From Deltaproteobacteria bacterium (GTDB lineage: Bacteria; Desulfobacterota; Desulfobacteria; Desulfobacterales; SURF-15): a stretch of 64,000 nt of DNA. The position numbers were made by a program, and so were the translations under genes. Where the stretch lies: the NCBI GenBank assembly GCA_019309565.1, contig JAFDFZ010000006.1, forward strand, positions 42,661 through 106,660. The letters run 5' to 3'. Position 1 is the stretch's first letter, and the number at the start of each line of letters is the position of its first letter. The notes beneath the pieces were generated by a model. The model was given only the letters and a program-made list of their open reading frames with translations, had not been told where the DNA came from and ran no database searches. Shown one piece after another: positions 42,373-51,179 of the stretch.

Positions 42373-42881
42373 AAGCGCTCTCCTTTAAGCAAAAAAACGA
42401 CTTTTTTAATGATATCTGAGGTCATTTGAAGAGCCAACAAAAAAAATCCGACAGGTAGCAGGGTTTTTGCGGGGAAGATATAAAAATTAAAAGCACTCGG
42501 GGTTCTTTCCAGCATTGCCCAAGAGGTGGCGGCAAATTTTACTCCTTCATATAGTAAAACGACAGTAAAGATGCCAAGAAAAACAGTGTAGGTAATAAGG
42601 TCTAAAATCGCTTGTGTCTTGGGAGATAAATTCTCGTAAATAATGTCCACATTGGCGTGTGCTCTGTATTTCAAAGTATAGCCAATTGTAAGCAGAACTG
42701 CCCCACAAAAACAATAAGCGATTATCTCGTGGGTCCAGATAGTGGGCCTGCCCAACAGCCTTCTGGTGAACACCTCATAGAGCGACAAAGCAATAATGGT
42801 GATGATGAACCAGCTGAAAACTTTACCACTCCATTCGGAGATGTTATCAAGAATCTTGACAATTGCCTTGATTTCTTTCAC
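42369..42881 (-). CDS. dctQ: TRAP transporter small permease (DctQ)
   Basis: A 170-residue protein with four membrane helices. WTHEIIAYCFCGAVLLTIGYTLKYRAHANVDI contains the typical WTEE/E-type and HV(N)VD motifs of DctQ. It scaffolds the large permease. Translationally coupled to dctM through a four-base overlap. The gap to the upstream binding-protein gene is 110 bases. Confidence 0.92.
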   Translation of the reverse strand: MKEIKAIVKILDNISEWSGKVFSWFIITIIALSLYEVFTRRLLGRPTIWTHEIIAYCFCGAVLLTIGYTLKYRAHANVDIIYENLSPKTQAILDLITYTVFLGIFTVVLLYEGVKFAATSWAMLERTPSAFNFYIFPAKTLLPVGFFLLALQMTSDIIKKVVFLLKGERL

Positions 42882-42991
42882 AATAAACCTCCCTGCTTGA
42901 AGCTCTCAGAAGGCAAATATCCTTCTGAGAGCTTCATACAACGCAGTAAAATTTCATGGGATTTGTTTCAATGCTCCCATGAATCATTAAT

Positions 42992-44233
42992 TTATTTTTT
43001 TGGGGTAACGGGATTTTCTATGTACGGTGTTCCGAGCTTCCAGAACTCCTGGTTTTCCATTCTTTTGCGAACAGCTCTTTCAAGTTTTATCACGGAGTCA
43101 TACACGCCGTGTTTTTTGGCAATAGCTTCCAGTTTCGCATAGAGCTCGTCTATTTTAGGTGGTGTGCGGCCCCATGTGAATGGCGACTGGATGGTCCTCC
43201 ACTCTTCAATATCCTTGAAGTACTTTGCTTGCGAGAAAGCGATCTTTGCATAATCGGGGTTTTTCTCGGCATCCTCAAGCATATATTTGTAAGCGAGTTC
43301 ATGGATTTTGTCGACAGTGGCTTTGTCTAATATGGTATATTTAATCCCCGCCTCCTTGAATTTTCTAGTATACTCTCCAGCGCTGTATTCAAAATAGGTC
43401 CAGCTCCACATCATGGTCGCCATTGCCGCTTCTTTAAATAGGAACTTGATTCTATCCGGAAGTTTGTCAAAGGCTTTCTTGTTGATCATAACCCCGGAAA
43501 CCGGGCCCGGTTGATGCCAACCTGGGAGAACCCAGTACTTGGTGACTTCATGGAAACCCATTGACCAGTCACATTCTGGCACGGAAAACTCACCAGCATC
43601 TATCGTACCCCTGGAAAGAGCCAGATATATTTCTGCTCCAGGCATGAAAATTGCGGCACCGCCAAGATCTCTGAGGATCTGGGCTTGGACTCGACCACAC
43701 TGCCTCATTTTCACACCTCTATAATCATCGCCCGTGTAAATAGGCTTGTTAGAACGCTGACCCGACTCCGGACCGGTTACTGAATGGGGATACCAGACGA
43801 GACCATACTTGGCATACAATTCTTGAGCCAATTCAAGACCACCCCCCTGCCAGAACCAGAGCATGTAATCGCCGGGGGTTAGCCACACAGGGGTAGACGT
43901 GATGAGGCCGAAAGCTGTATTTTTACCCTCCCAATAACTCGGCCAGTCGGTAGCCATCTGCAAGCTTCCCTTTTGTACAGCGTCAAATATTTCATTGGAG
44001 GTTTTTACCAGTGTACCACCAGGGAAGTATTTGATTTTAAGCTCACCGGCTGCCAGGATGTTCAATAGATCACCAAAGTACTTATCCCCCCTCCAAAGCG
44101 TAATGGAGGGAACCCACATAGATTGATATTTCCATCTAATTTCCGCACTGGCCGGTGCTATCCATCCTGAAATCCCTGCTATGATAGAGATGAACAAAGC
44201 CACACTTAGTATAAAAAATACACTTTTTTTCAT
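42992..44233 (-). CDS. dctP: TRAP transporter periplasmic binding protein (DctP family)
   Basis: A 413-residue binding protein with a signal peptide (residues 1-30, ending ASA-EIRW). It resembles the TakP-type branch: MWVPSITLWRGDKYF, FPGGTLVKTSNEIFDAVQKG, GVKMRQCGRVQAQILRDLGGAA with the conserved arginine, and GTIDAGEFSVPECDWSMGFHE. The C-terminal extension after about residue 340 is longer than usual. AGGGAGGTG lies seven bases before the ATG. It is the first gene of the TRAP operon; the preceding 1 kb is non-coding. Confidence 0.93.
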   Translation of the reverse strand: MKKSVFFILSVALFISIIAGISGWIAPASAEIRWKYQSMWVPSITLWRGDKYFGDLLNILAAGELKIKYFPGGTLVKTSNEIFDAVQKGSLQMATDWPSYWEGKNTAFGLITSTPVWLTPGDYMLWFWQGGGLELAQELYAKYGLVWYPHSVTGPESGQRSNKPIYTGDDYRGVKMRQCGRVQAQILRDLGGAAIFMPGAEIYLALSRGTIDAGEFSVPECDWSMGFHEVTKYWVLPGWHQPGPVSGVMINKKAFDKLPDRIKFLFKEAAMATMMWSWTYFEYSAGEYTRKFKEAGIKYTILDKATVDKIHELAYKYMLEDAEKNPDYAKIAFSQAKYFKDIEEWRTIQSPFTWGRTPPKIDELYAKLEAIAKKHGVYDSVIKLERAVRKRMENQEFWKLGTPYIENPVTPKK

Positions 44234-44938
44234 CGCTGCACCTCCCTTAAGATCTGGGATTCGTTCAGTTAACGTTTAAGCCAAACCAAAGCCAATTTTC
44301 CAAAACAATTTTTTTATTATCACCCCCTTTCTCTTAACCCTGTCCTCAAAAAGTTAATTTCTTTTTCTTGTCTGTACGCTTGCGTTCGATAACATTCAAC
44401 CTCCATGGCAACTGGTTTATATTTGCTAATTAAAAAACATGCTTTGTGCTGACGTCCGTGGAATTTAACTAAAATCGAAAGTTTAATTGAATTTGACCTG
44501 TATTGGCTATTTCCTGTACTCGGGGGTTATTACACCATGATACTGATAGCAATACGCTCCATGGGCTCTTAATCTGATTTCCATGTTCTGCCCATATCAT
44601 ATTTTATCAACTGCTATATTGGAATGCCAAGCTTTACACTTTTATCAATAGGCTTGTGAACGGAGAGTTTAGTTGATTTTTTGTTATCAAATTTTCAATC
44701 AGAATGACAAAACCAATTTATTAAAAATGCGTAAATTGTCAACCAAAAATTTCAATACTGCTTCTATTTCTGATGCTCCGCAATTCACAAATGGTAATAT
44801 CCAAAAATCACATAACAATGTCTCTATCACACGAGGCAGGACTGTTTATAGGCTTCAGACGGAACTTGATATGGAAAAACGGTGTTTTTATGAAAAAATC
44901 AGACATCCTGTTTGCGTATTGAAATATTTTCTATGGTC

Positions 44939-44977
44939 TTGACAGCCTCTTTGTTACTTGTATATATAACTATACAA
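44939..44977 (+). promoter_or_regulatory. Promoter with palindromic operator for the flavoprotein operon
   Basis: TTGACA at 44939-44944 is followed at 16-18 bases by TATATA, inside the palindrome TTGTATATATAACTATACAA (44958-44977, seven-base perfect arms). This is nearly the same operator as at 14758-14775 upstream of gntR. It faces the flavoprotein gene 320 bases downstream, with element A3 in between. Confidence 0.72.
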
Positions 44978-45140
44978 AATAAGCTACGTACCGGTTTCAA
45001 GCAGGTTGTCTTAGGGTTCAATGGGTCGAGGATTCCAGGGGTCAAGCGAAACAGATCGTCATACGTACAACCCCTGACCCCCTGAATCCTTGAATTCTCG
45101 TATCCTGTATGGAAGAAATCAAACTGAAGTCTTTGCAAAA

Positions 45141-45236
45141 CCCCGTTGTTGAATAACAGCTTTTGTCTGAAACCTGTAAGCTGGGTTTGATCGTGTTCCA
45201 GGCGCATTTTGCCATGTATTTTATGCAACTACGGGG
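45141..45236 (+). repeat. Small inverted-repeat element, family A, copy A3
   Basis: A 96-base element with ends CCCCGTTGTTGAATAA and TTTTATGCAACTACGGGG. It lies between the operator-promoter and the flavoprotein start, inside the presumed 5' leader. Confidence 0.7.
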
Positions 45237-45298
45237 TAAAGGCAAGGGTTTTTCTCCCATTCCCGATGGGGACAACAAATTTAAATGGAGGTGATGAT

Positions 45299-46927
45299 GT
45301 GCCTTATCCCATGGAAATGCAAGAATCTTTAAAGAAAGTGGAGGCTACCCGAAAAGCTCGCCTGGGCAAGGAATTTAGAAGATTGGATTTCGACGAAAAA
45401 GACGAAATCCTGAGGAACTATCATCCGGATTTCCGGCAGGGGGGAAAACGGGAAATTCCTTTGGGTCCAAACAAAGGGGATTTGGTGCCCAATGAACTGG
45501 CCGATCTGCTCTCATCTCCAAGTCGCCTGAATGCTGGGGATATTGATCTGAAAAAGATCGATTTTGAAACCGATGTGCTGGTAATCGGCGGCGGCGGCGG
45601 CGGGGCCACCGCGGCGTTAACGGCAAGAGAAAAAGGGGCCGGTGTACTGCTTGCAACGAAACTCAGGCTTGCAGATTCCAACACCATTATGGCCGAAGGC
45701 GGTATCGGGGCGGCCACAATGCCGGAGGACTCTCCGGATATCCACTGGATCGACACGATGATGGGAGGGCGTTTTTCAAACAAACCGGACCTGGTGGAAG
45801 CGCTGGTGACCGATGCGCCATTCATTGTCGACTGGCTTACGAGCCTGGGAGTAAATTTCGATCGGCTATCCGATGGTTCATATGAAACACACATGCCGGG
45901 CGGACATTCCCGGAAGCGATCCCACTCCGTCAAGGACCTGACAGGGCTTGAAATTATGCGTGTTCTGGCAGATGAGATTCAAAACAAGGAAATCCAGGTG
46001 CAGGAATTCAGCCCCGCAGTAGAATTGATTTTAGACGACAACGGACAATGCGCCGGAGCGGTTCTGCTCAATCTGGATACCGGACAATATCATGTGGTGA
46101 AAGCCAGAGCAACCATTCTGGCCACCGGAGGAATCGGCCGGATTCACCCTCAGGGTTTTCCAACGTCCAATCATTATGGTGCAACCGCCGACGGCATCAT
46201 AATGGCATATCGAGCCGGTGCAAGGCTTCTGTATGCGGGTTACATTCAATATCATCCCACCGGTGCCGCCTGGCCGGAACAGATGCTGGGGTTGCTTATA
46301 TCCGAGGCCCTGAGATCCCAGGGAGCCCAGCTGGTGAATGCAGAAGGCGAGATGTTCGTTTACCGGCTTGAAACAAGAGATGCAGTTGCTTCCTGCATTA
46401 TACGTGAATGCGGAGAAAGGGGCAAAGGGGTGGTCACTCCCACCGGAATGACTGGTGCGTGGCTGGATACCCCTCTGATAGACATGACTTGCGGTGCGGG
46501 TACGTTTATGCGGCGTTTTGCGGGCATCCATGGACGGTATCAAAAATACAATATTAATCCGATTGTGGAACCCATCCTGGTGTATCCCACACAGCACTAT
46601 CAAAACGGCGGCGTTGAAATCAATGTAAATTGTGAAACCGGGGTTCCGAACCTGCTGGCCGCAGGCGAAGTTACCGGCGGAGTTCACGGCTACAACCGGT
46701 TGGGGTCCAACTCGCTTGTGGATATTTTTGTGTTCGGTCGCAGAGCAGGAAATCACGCTGCGGAAAAGGTCGCCAGTATCCGCATCGGTCGGTTGACACT
46801 GGCGCATCTGGACGATTATAACCATCGGCTAAGGGAGACGAGGTGTATGACTGAAAAGACTTCTCCACTGATTCTTCCGGACTATCGGTTTGAAAAGGCG
46901 CTTACCACCGTACAACACATTACCTGA
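45299..46927 (+). CDS. FAD-dependent fumarate reductase/succinate dehydrogenase-type flavoprotein
   Basis: The start GTG at 45299 is supported by GGAGGT six bases upstream, giving 542 residues. After a helical N-terminal extension the FAD motif VLVIGGGGGGATAALTAREKG lies near residue 90. MPGGHSRKRSHS, ATGGIGRIHPQGF, QYHPTGAAWPEQ and the C-terminal LLAAGEVTGGVHGYNRLGSN follow, as in fumarate reductase and AprA-type flavoproteins. The next genes encode an Fe-S protein and a membrane Fe-S/cytochrome b protein, so the set may form a membrane-bound complex passing electrons between quinones and an unsaturated acid. The operator at 44958 suggests control by the GntR regulator. Confidence 0.9.
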   Translation: MPYPMEMQESLKKVEATRKARLGKEFRRLDFDEKDEILRNYHPDFRQGGKREIPLGPNKGDLVPNELADLLSSPSRLNAGDIDLKKIDFETDVLVIGGGGGGATAALTAREKGAGVLLATKLRLADSNTIMAEGGIGAATMPEDSPDIHWIDTMMGGRFSNKPDLVEALVTDAPFIVDWLTSLGVNFDRLSDGSYETHMPGGHSRKRSHSVKDLTGLEIMRVLADEIQNKEIQVQEFSPAVELILDDNGQCAGAVLLNLDTGQYHVVKARATILATGGIGRIHPQGFPTSNHYGATADGIIMAYRAGARLLYAGYIQYHPTGAAWPEQMLGLLISEALRSQGAQLVNAEGEMFVYRLETRDAVASCIIRECGERGKGVVTPTGMTGAWLDTPLIDMTCGAGTFMRRFAGIHGRYQKYNINPIVEPILVYPTQHYQNGGVEINVNCETGVPNLLAAGEVTGGVHGYNRLGSNSLVDIFVFGRRAGNHAAEKVASIRIGRLTLAHLDDYNHRLRETRCMTEKTSPLILPDYRFEKALTTVQHIT

Positions 46928-47022
46928 ACCGAAACAGCGAGCCCTATTGAATTGCGCTTTGCGCAGCCCTTCGGGGATTCAACAGGGCGAGCGCATTCCC
47001 CGCAGCTCGCTGTTTCGGTTCA
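46925..47022. repeat. Long inverted repeat overlapping the flavoprotein stop codon
   Basis: TGAACCGAAACAGCGAG (46925-46941, including the stop codon) is the perfect reverse complement of 47006-47022. Inside it a second pair, CCCTATTGAAT and ATTCAACAGGG, matches with one mismatch around a GCGCTTTGCGC hairpin. In RNA this could act as an attenuator or a stabiliser between the flavoprotein and Fe-S genes. Confidence 0.75.
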
Positions 47023-47056
47023 AAGATCTAATTAACGTCCGCGCCATATGCGGCAA

Positions 47057-47189
47057 GATGCTGGATATTTGATGCTTGATACTGGATAAAATAAGGATAG
47101 TTACCTTTTAAAATCCAGTATCTCTCAGAGGCGTAGGCTTATCCCTACGAGCCCTACGAACTGGAGGCCAGAAACCAGCATCCAGCATC
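47057..47189. repeat. Nested GATGCTGGAT / GATACTGGAT inverted repeats
   Basis: GATGCTGGAT at 47057-47066 pairs perfectly with ATCCAGCATC at 47180-47189, and GATACTGGAT at 47078-47087 with ATCCAGTATC at 47113-47122. With 46925-47022 this makes the 331-base gap almost entirely dyad sequence. Confidence 0.7.
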
Positions 47190-47209
47190 ATTCCAATAAG
47201 GAGATCATA

Positions 47210-47245
47210 ATGTCTTATTTGCTTATAAAGAAGATGGTCCAGTAA
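47210..47245 (+). other. Possible 11-codon leader peptide MSYLLIKKMVQ
   Basis: ATG at 47210 is preceded by AAGGAG at ideal spacing and reaches TAA after 11 codons, 14 bases before the Fe-S gene. It may be a translated leader that keeps the downstream start accessible, or a chance frame in repeat DNA. Confidence 0.3.
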
Positions 47246-47258
47246 AAAGGGGGGGGCT

Positions 47259-47963
47259 GTGAACATGAAGGATGGCATTATTAAATTGATTCCCATCTAC
47301 ATTATGGGAAAACGCTATGAGGTTCCAAATGGGCTGACCATTCAAAAGGCGCTTGAATATTCCGGATATAAACTTACAAGAGGTTGTGGTTGCCGGGGCG
47401 GAGTATGTGGAGCCTGCGCCACCATTTACCGAAGAAAAGGAGAGTTTCGACTGAACGTCGGTCTTGCTTGCCAGACAGTGGTTGAGCCGGAGATCTATCT
47501 GGTGCAACTGCCTTATACACCGGCAAATAAGGCACTATATACTCTAAAAGACCTTCCCCCGGATGATCTGAACATTGCACTTATCTATCCTGAACTGCTC
47601 AGATGCATGGGTTGTAATACATGCACCAAGTCTTGCCCCATGAACCTGGAGGTAATGAATTATATATCGGCTACTATCAGAGGGGATTTTAAAGCGGTGG
47701 TGGAGCTTTCAATTGAATGTGTGCAATGCGGCCTGTGCGCAGCCCGTTGTCCTGCGGAATTGGCTCCCTTTAACATCGCACTGCTTATTAGGCGGCTGTA
47801 CGGCAGACATATAGTGGGGGAGTCACCTCAATTAAAGCAAAGGCTTGAGGAGATTCGTGCCGGAAAATATAAAGAGAAAATCGACAAATTGATGAAAATG
47901 GATAAATCTGAGGTTGAAAATATATACAAGGAATTACAGGCAACCAAAGGAGCGGCAGTATAA
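47259..47963 (+). CDS. Fe-S subunit with 2Fe-2S and two 4Fe-4S sites (SdhB/HdrC-like)
   Basis: A 234-residue electron-transfer protein (GTG 47259 or ATG 47265). The N-terminal ferredoxin-like domain has RGCGCRGGVCGACATI plus a later cysteine (VGLACQ), fitting a 2Fe-2S cluster, though with an unusually crowded CGCRGGVCGAC. The C-terminal part has two CxxCxxCxxxCP sets, CMGCNTCTKSCP and CVQCGLCAARCP. This is the layout of succinate dehydrogenase Fe-S subunits and of HdrC-linked proteins. It should carry electrons between the flavoprotein upstream and the membrane protein at 48816-49799. Confidence 0.87.
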   Translation: MNMKDGIIKLIPIYIMGKRYEVPNGLTIQKALEYSGYKLTRGCGCRGGVCGACATIYRRKGEFRLNVGLACQTVVEPEIYLVQLPYTPANKALYTLKDLPPDDLNIALIYPELLRCMGCNTCTKSCPMNLEVMNYISATIRGDFKAVVELSIECVQCGLCAARCPAELAPFNIALLIRRLYGRHIVGESPQLKQRLEEIRAGKYKEKIDKLMKMDKSEVENIYKELQATKGAAV

Positions 47964-47973
47964 AGGAGGGATT

Positions 47974-48708
47974 ATGGCTCATCAACCAAGCATGCTAGTT
48001 GTAAGTGCCCATGCCGCGGATTTCGTATGGCGAGCAGGTGGTGCGATTGCTCTTTACGCAAACAAGGGTTACCGGGTTCGGGTAATTTGCCTCTCGTATG
48101 GAGAGCGAGGGGAATCGGCCCGGTTGTGGAAAAAAGAAGGCGCAACACTTGAAAGCATCAAAGAAGCACGCCGGCAGGAGGCGATACGAGCTGCAGAGAT
48201 TCTTGGTGCGGATATTCATTTCCTTGATGCGGGGGATTATCCTTTGAAAGTTACCGATGATCTAATAGATGCTGTGGTCGGTGAATTCCGGGAATATCAA
48301 CCCGATTTTGTTTTAACCCACGCCATGGCAGATCCCTATAACTTCGATCATCCTGCTGCGGCGGAAATTACGCTGAAATGCAGGGTATATGCCCAGGCAC
48401 TTGGCTATCCTGCATCCGGAAATGTGATCGGAGCACCGCCTGTTTTTCTCTTTGAGCCTCATCAACCCGAGCAGTGCGATTTCAAGGTGGATTTACTTCT
48501 TGATATCACCCCTGTATTCGAACGAAAAAAAGAGGCCATGGAAAGCATGGGAGCCCAGGAGCATCTCGTTCAGTACTATTTGGATCTGGCGCGAAGACGA
48601 GGGGTGCAGGCAAAAAGAAACTCGGGTCCCAACATCGGATTGAAAACAGAAGCTTATGCCGAGGCCTACCAGCGGCTGTATCCCCAGGTTACAACCGAGT
48701 TCAGTTAA
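47974..48708 (+). CDS. PIG-L family protein resembling 4-oxalomesaconate hydratase (GalB)
   Basis: The start at 47974 follows AAAGGAGGG; the product has 244 residues. The N-terminus reads VVSAHAADFVWRAGGAIALY; ordinary PIG-L deacetylases have AHPDDE there, and the AHAADFVWRAGG version is typical of the GalB-like branch. CLSYGERGES, YNFDHPAA (metal histidine), GAPPVFLFEPHQPEQC and AEAYQRLYPQV also fit GalB as I remember it. GalB hydrates 4-oxalomesaconate in gallate degradation by Pseudomonas. Together with the PrpF/GalD-like isomerase this hints at a related branched tricarboxylate. It sits 10 bases after the Fe-S gene, interrupting the electron-transfer set. Confidence 0.82.
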   Translation: MAHQPSMLVVSAHAADFVWRAGGAIALYANKGYRVRVICLSYGERGESARLWKKEGATLESIKEARRQEAIRAAEILGADIHFLDAGDYPLKVTDDLIDAVVGEFREYQPDFVLTHAMADPYNFDHPAAAEITLKCRVYAQALGYPASGNVIGAPPVFLFEPHQPEQCDFKVDLLLDITPVFERKKEAMESMGAQEHLVQYYLDLARRRGVQAKRNSGPNIGLKTEAYAEAYQRLYPQVTTEFS

Positions 48709-48815
48709 ATGTCTCGGAAGTTTTTCAATTAATTGAGAGGTTGGTGAAATTTTTAAGATTTATCGTTCCATGAGTCATCATTTGGAGTTAACCCTTTTCA
48801 TACAAGGTAATAAAA

Positions 48816-49799
48816 ATGCCCAACAAACCGCAGCCGGGAAGTAGTTTAAGAGATTTAATACTGGATTTGAACCAGACACCTGTGGCACGGATGCGCCTTT
48901 TCTCAGAGGGTGTCAATAAAAATACGAGACTTTTCTTTTACGAGACAGCCGTTGGGGATCGAGCGTGCCTTGCCTGTGGCAACTGTGTGGATGCATGTCC
49001 GGTGGTAAGAGACAAACAACGGTTTGTGTTCATACAAAATCAGCGGACCTCCATGGCACTGGAAAATATCGTTGGGCTCGAATGCAGACGATGTTACAAC
49101 TGTATTCAAGCCTGCCCGCAGGTAACAAAAGAAAACAAAGACTATGCGAACAGTTACAGAAGAGGCGAAAAAGCGGTTCACCTGCTGCTTGCCTGTACTA
49201 TTTTTTTACTGGCAGCAACGGGAATAATCACATCACACTATCGAAATTTTCTACCGCTATTTGAAGTATCCCTGCTGGATGTTGTTCACAGAGCACTTGG
49301 CATGGTTCTTATTTTTCTTCCGGTTCTATATTACATGATCGACCGGCACCATTTTTTCCGCCTGTTCCGCAAGATCTTTTCATGGAACAGGAACGATTTA
49401 AAATGGGTAAAGGAACTTATCGAGCATCTGCGGGATCATCGGAAAAACCCTATGCCATATACCGGTGAATTCAATACGGCTCAGAAAGCCTGGTATTTAT
49501 ATGTCGTTTGCATGCTGCCCCTGATGGCCGTTACCGGTATGTTGATGGCATTGGAATTTTACGATACGACGGAGCCTGCCTATTTTAATTTGCTTCTGAT
49601 CCATATGGTTGTGGCACTTATAACGGACTTGCTCCTTTTTGTTCATATCTACATAAAATATCTTCGAAAATGGGCAATAACCGTATATGATCTGGTTCGG
49701 GTTTTTATCAAGAGACACCATTTAAACTATGCAGACTTGTATGAAAAAGGGGATTACGCTTTTGCCCGATACTTCACCCTGGAAAAGCGGCCCTTTTAA
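48816..49799 (+). CDS. Membrane protein with two 4Fe-4S sites and a cytochrome b561-like domain
   Basis: A 327-residue protein. The soluble N-terminus carries CLACGNCVDACPVV and CRRCYNCIQACP, enough for two 4Fe-4S clusters on the cytoplasmic side. From residue about 127 four membrane helices follow, with histidines (DVVHRALG, IDRHHFF, LLIHMVV, FVHIYIKY) placed as in formate dehydrogenase/FdnI or b561-type diheme anchors. It probably links quinone/menaquinone to the soluble Fe-S and flavin subunits at 45299-47963. The fusion of the ferredoxin part directly to the cytochrome b part recalls HdrE/DsrM-type modules but with domain order reversed. Confidence 0.85.
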   Translation: MPNKPQPGSSLRDLILDLNQTPVARMRLFSEGVNKNTRLFFYETAVGDRACLACGNCVDACPVVRDKQRFVFIQNQRTSMALENIVGLECRRCYNCIQACPQVTKENKDYANSYRRGEKAVHLLLACTIFLLAATGIITSHYRNFLPLFEVSLLDVVHRALGMVLIFLPVLYYMIDRHHFFRLFRKIFSWNRNDLKWVKELIEHLRDHRKNPMPYTGEFNTAQKAWYLYVVCMLPLMAVTGMLMALEFYDTTEPAYFNLLLIHMVVALITDLLLFVHIYIKYLRKWAITVYDLVRVFIKRHHLNYADLYEKGDYAFARYFTLEKRPF

Positions 49800-49842
49800 C
49801 GGCAGTTGGAATTAACACCTGACGAAAAGGAGGCTGGTCTGA

Positions 49843-49983
49843 ATGGAACACAGGGATTGTCCCCATCGCTATAGAATGGGGATCGATATCGGAGGAACGT
49901 TTACGGATGTGGTTTTGCACTCGGAGCCGGTGTTTTCATTGGTTTGCTTATCTGGAAAAACAAACAAAAATCACTTTCTATAG
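49843..49983 (+). pseudogene. N-terminal remnant of a hydantoinase A (HyuA)-type gene
   Basis: ATG 49843 with AAAAGGAGG upstream starts a frame reading MGIDIGGTFTDVVLHSE at residues 12-28, the classic N-terminus of HyuA/oxoprolinase ATP-binding subunits. After residue 30 similarity ends and a stop follows at 49981-49983, giving 46 codons instead of about 700. The intact start signals suggest that the gene was cut by a recent deletion. Confidence 0.75.
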
Positions 49984-50009
49984 CCGACACCAATCCTTAC
50001 AAAGCATAA
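49923..50009 (+). pseudogene. C-terminal remnant of a membrane protein joined to the HyuA remnant
   Basis: In the next frame the sequence reads GAGVFIGLLIWKNKQKSLSI then ADTNPYKA and a stop: one hydrophobic helix and a basic tail, like the end of a transporter. It starts where HyuA similarity ends, so two broken genes seem fused at about 49920. The parent family is not recognised. Confidence 0.4.
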
Positions 50010-50036
50010 CAGCGGAAAAGAGACAGGAGGCAGAAC

Positions 50037-51179
50037 ATGTTACAAGTATCTGAAAGAGTGAAACAGATTTCCAGCTCAGAGCGTTCACAGAGGAAGATCG
50101 TCATACCGCAGGGAGCCATCCGCATGGATATTGGGGAGCCGGATTTTTCGACACCGGAACACATCCAGGAGGCCGCTTTCAAGGCCATGCGCGATAACCA
50201 CACGCATTATGGAAACGCCTTCGGGGACGAAGAGCTCAGAGAAGCAATTTGTTTTGCACTGAAGCGAGATTACGGTGTTGATCGAACAATAGACAATGTA
50301 CTGATTACCACCGGTGGTATCGAAGCGATTAACACTATTGCGGCCACCTATCTCAATCAAGGAGATGAAGCGTTGATCCTGGATCCGGACTATTCCGGGT
50401 ACGCCGATGCGGTGACCCTGTTTGGCGGAAAACCGGTATATGTCTCGTTGACTTCAGAGCTGCGTCCTGATTTGAGTGCCATTGCAGAGAAGATCACAGA
50501 ACACACCAAGATGATATTTCTGTCCAACCCTTGCAATCCAACCGGTACGGTCCTCAGTGAAACGGAACTACGAGCCCTTGCCGGTGTCGCCCATTACCAT
50601 AACCTGTTTTTGATCGTCGACGAAGTTTATCACAAGTTGCTTTTCGGAAACACCGCCCATTTTTCCATCTGCCAGGTGGATGAAATCCAGGATCGTGCCA
50701 TAATGCTGAACAGTTTTTCAAAAACATACGCAATGACCGGCTGGAGAGTGGGATACCTTGTGGCAGATGCAAGCGTTATCAGGCAGATGGTGGTATTCCA
50801 CCGGGCAATCGTAAGCTGTGTGAACACACCCTCTCAAAAAGCCTGCGTGGCAGCCCTTACAGGACCGCAGGACTGCGTTGAATCGATGAGAAGCGCTTAC
50901 GATGAGAGAAGGCAGATGGTTGAACAGAAGCTTCAAGAAATTGAGACACTGTCTTCAACCCCGTGTCAGGGAGCCTTTTATTCATTCCCAAGGTTCAGCC
51001 AATCGATGACAAGCAAACAGATGCTGGCCTATTTGTCTGACAGGGGCGTTTTGGTAAGAAGCGGATCGGAATTCGGACGCAATGGAGAAGGGCATATTCG
51101 ACTCGCGTTCACCCGCTCTAAGGAAGAACTTGAGGAGGGGATGACCCGGATTAAGAAAGCCCTTGAGGATCTTGATTAA
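50037..51179 (+). CDS. PLP-dependent aminotransferase class I/II
   Basis: A 380-residue fold-type I aminotransferase. MDIGEPDFSTPEHI is the N-terminal substrate loop, TTGGIEAINTIAATYLNQGDE the cofactor phosphate helix, LSNPCNPTG the family motif, IVDEVYHKL the Asp that contacts the PLP nitrogen, and NSFSKTYAMTGWRVGYL contains the Schiff-base lysine. EGHIRLAFTRS holds the carboxylate-binding arginine. Resembles aspartate/aromatic aminotransferases; the amino acid cannot be fixed. AGGAGG precedes the ATG. Its end overlaps the convergent nucleotidyltransferase gene by 29 bases. Confidence 0.93.
   Translation: MLQVSERVKQISSSERSQRKIVIPQGAIRMDIGEPDFSTPEHIQEAAFKAMRDNHTHYGNAFGDEELREAICFALKRDYGVDRTIDNVLITTGGIEAINTIAATYLNQGDEALILDPDYSGYADAVTLFGGKPVYVSLTSELRPDLSAIAEKITEHTKMIFLSNPCNPTGTVLSETELRALAGVAHYHNLFLIVDEVYHKLLFGNTAHFSICQVDEIQDRAIMLNSFSKTYAMTGWRVGYLVADASVIRQMVVFHRAIVSCVNTPSQKACVAALTGPQDCVESMRSAYDERRQMVEQKLQEIETLSSTPCQGAFYSFPRFSQSMTSKQMLAYLSDRGVLVRSGSEFGRNGEGHIRLAFTRSKEELEEGMTRIKKALEDLD

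Larger units (their letters stand above)
44234..45298. other. Long divergent intergenic region between the TRAP and flavoprotein operons
   Basis: About 1.06 kb without a convincing gene. A weak open frame at 44673-44942 has no family resemblance and overlaps the promoter. The informative parts are the promoter and operator at 44939-44977, an inverted pair of GGATTC-CAGGGGTCA-type repeats at about 45029-45100, and element A3 at 45141-45236. The TRAP promoter should lie near 44250-44500, but no clear hexamers were found. Confidence 0.55.

Noticed and set aside
44673..44942. Open frame of 89 codons in the long intergenic region
   Set aside because: No family resemblance, low-complexity AT-rich composition, and its end overlaps the promoter.
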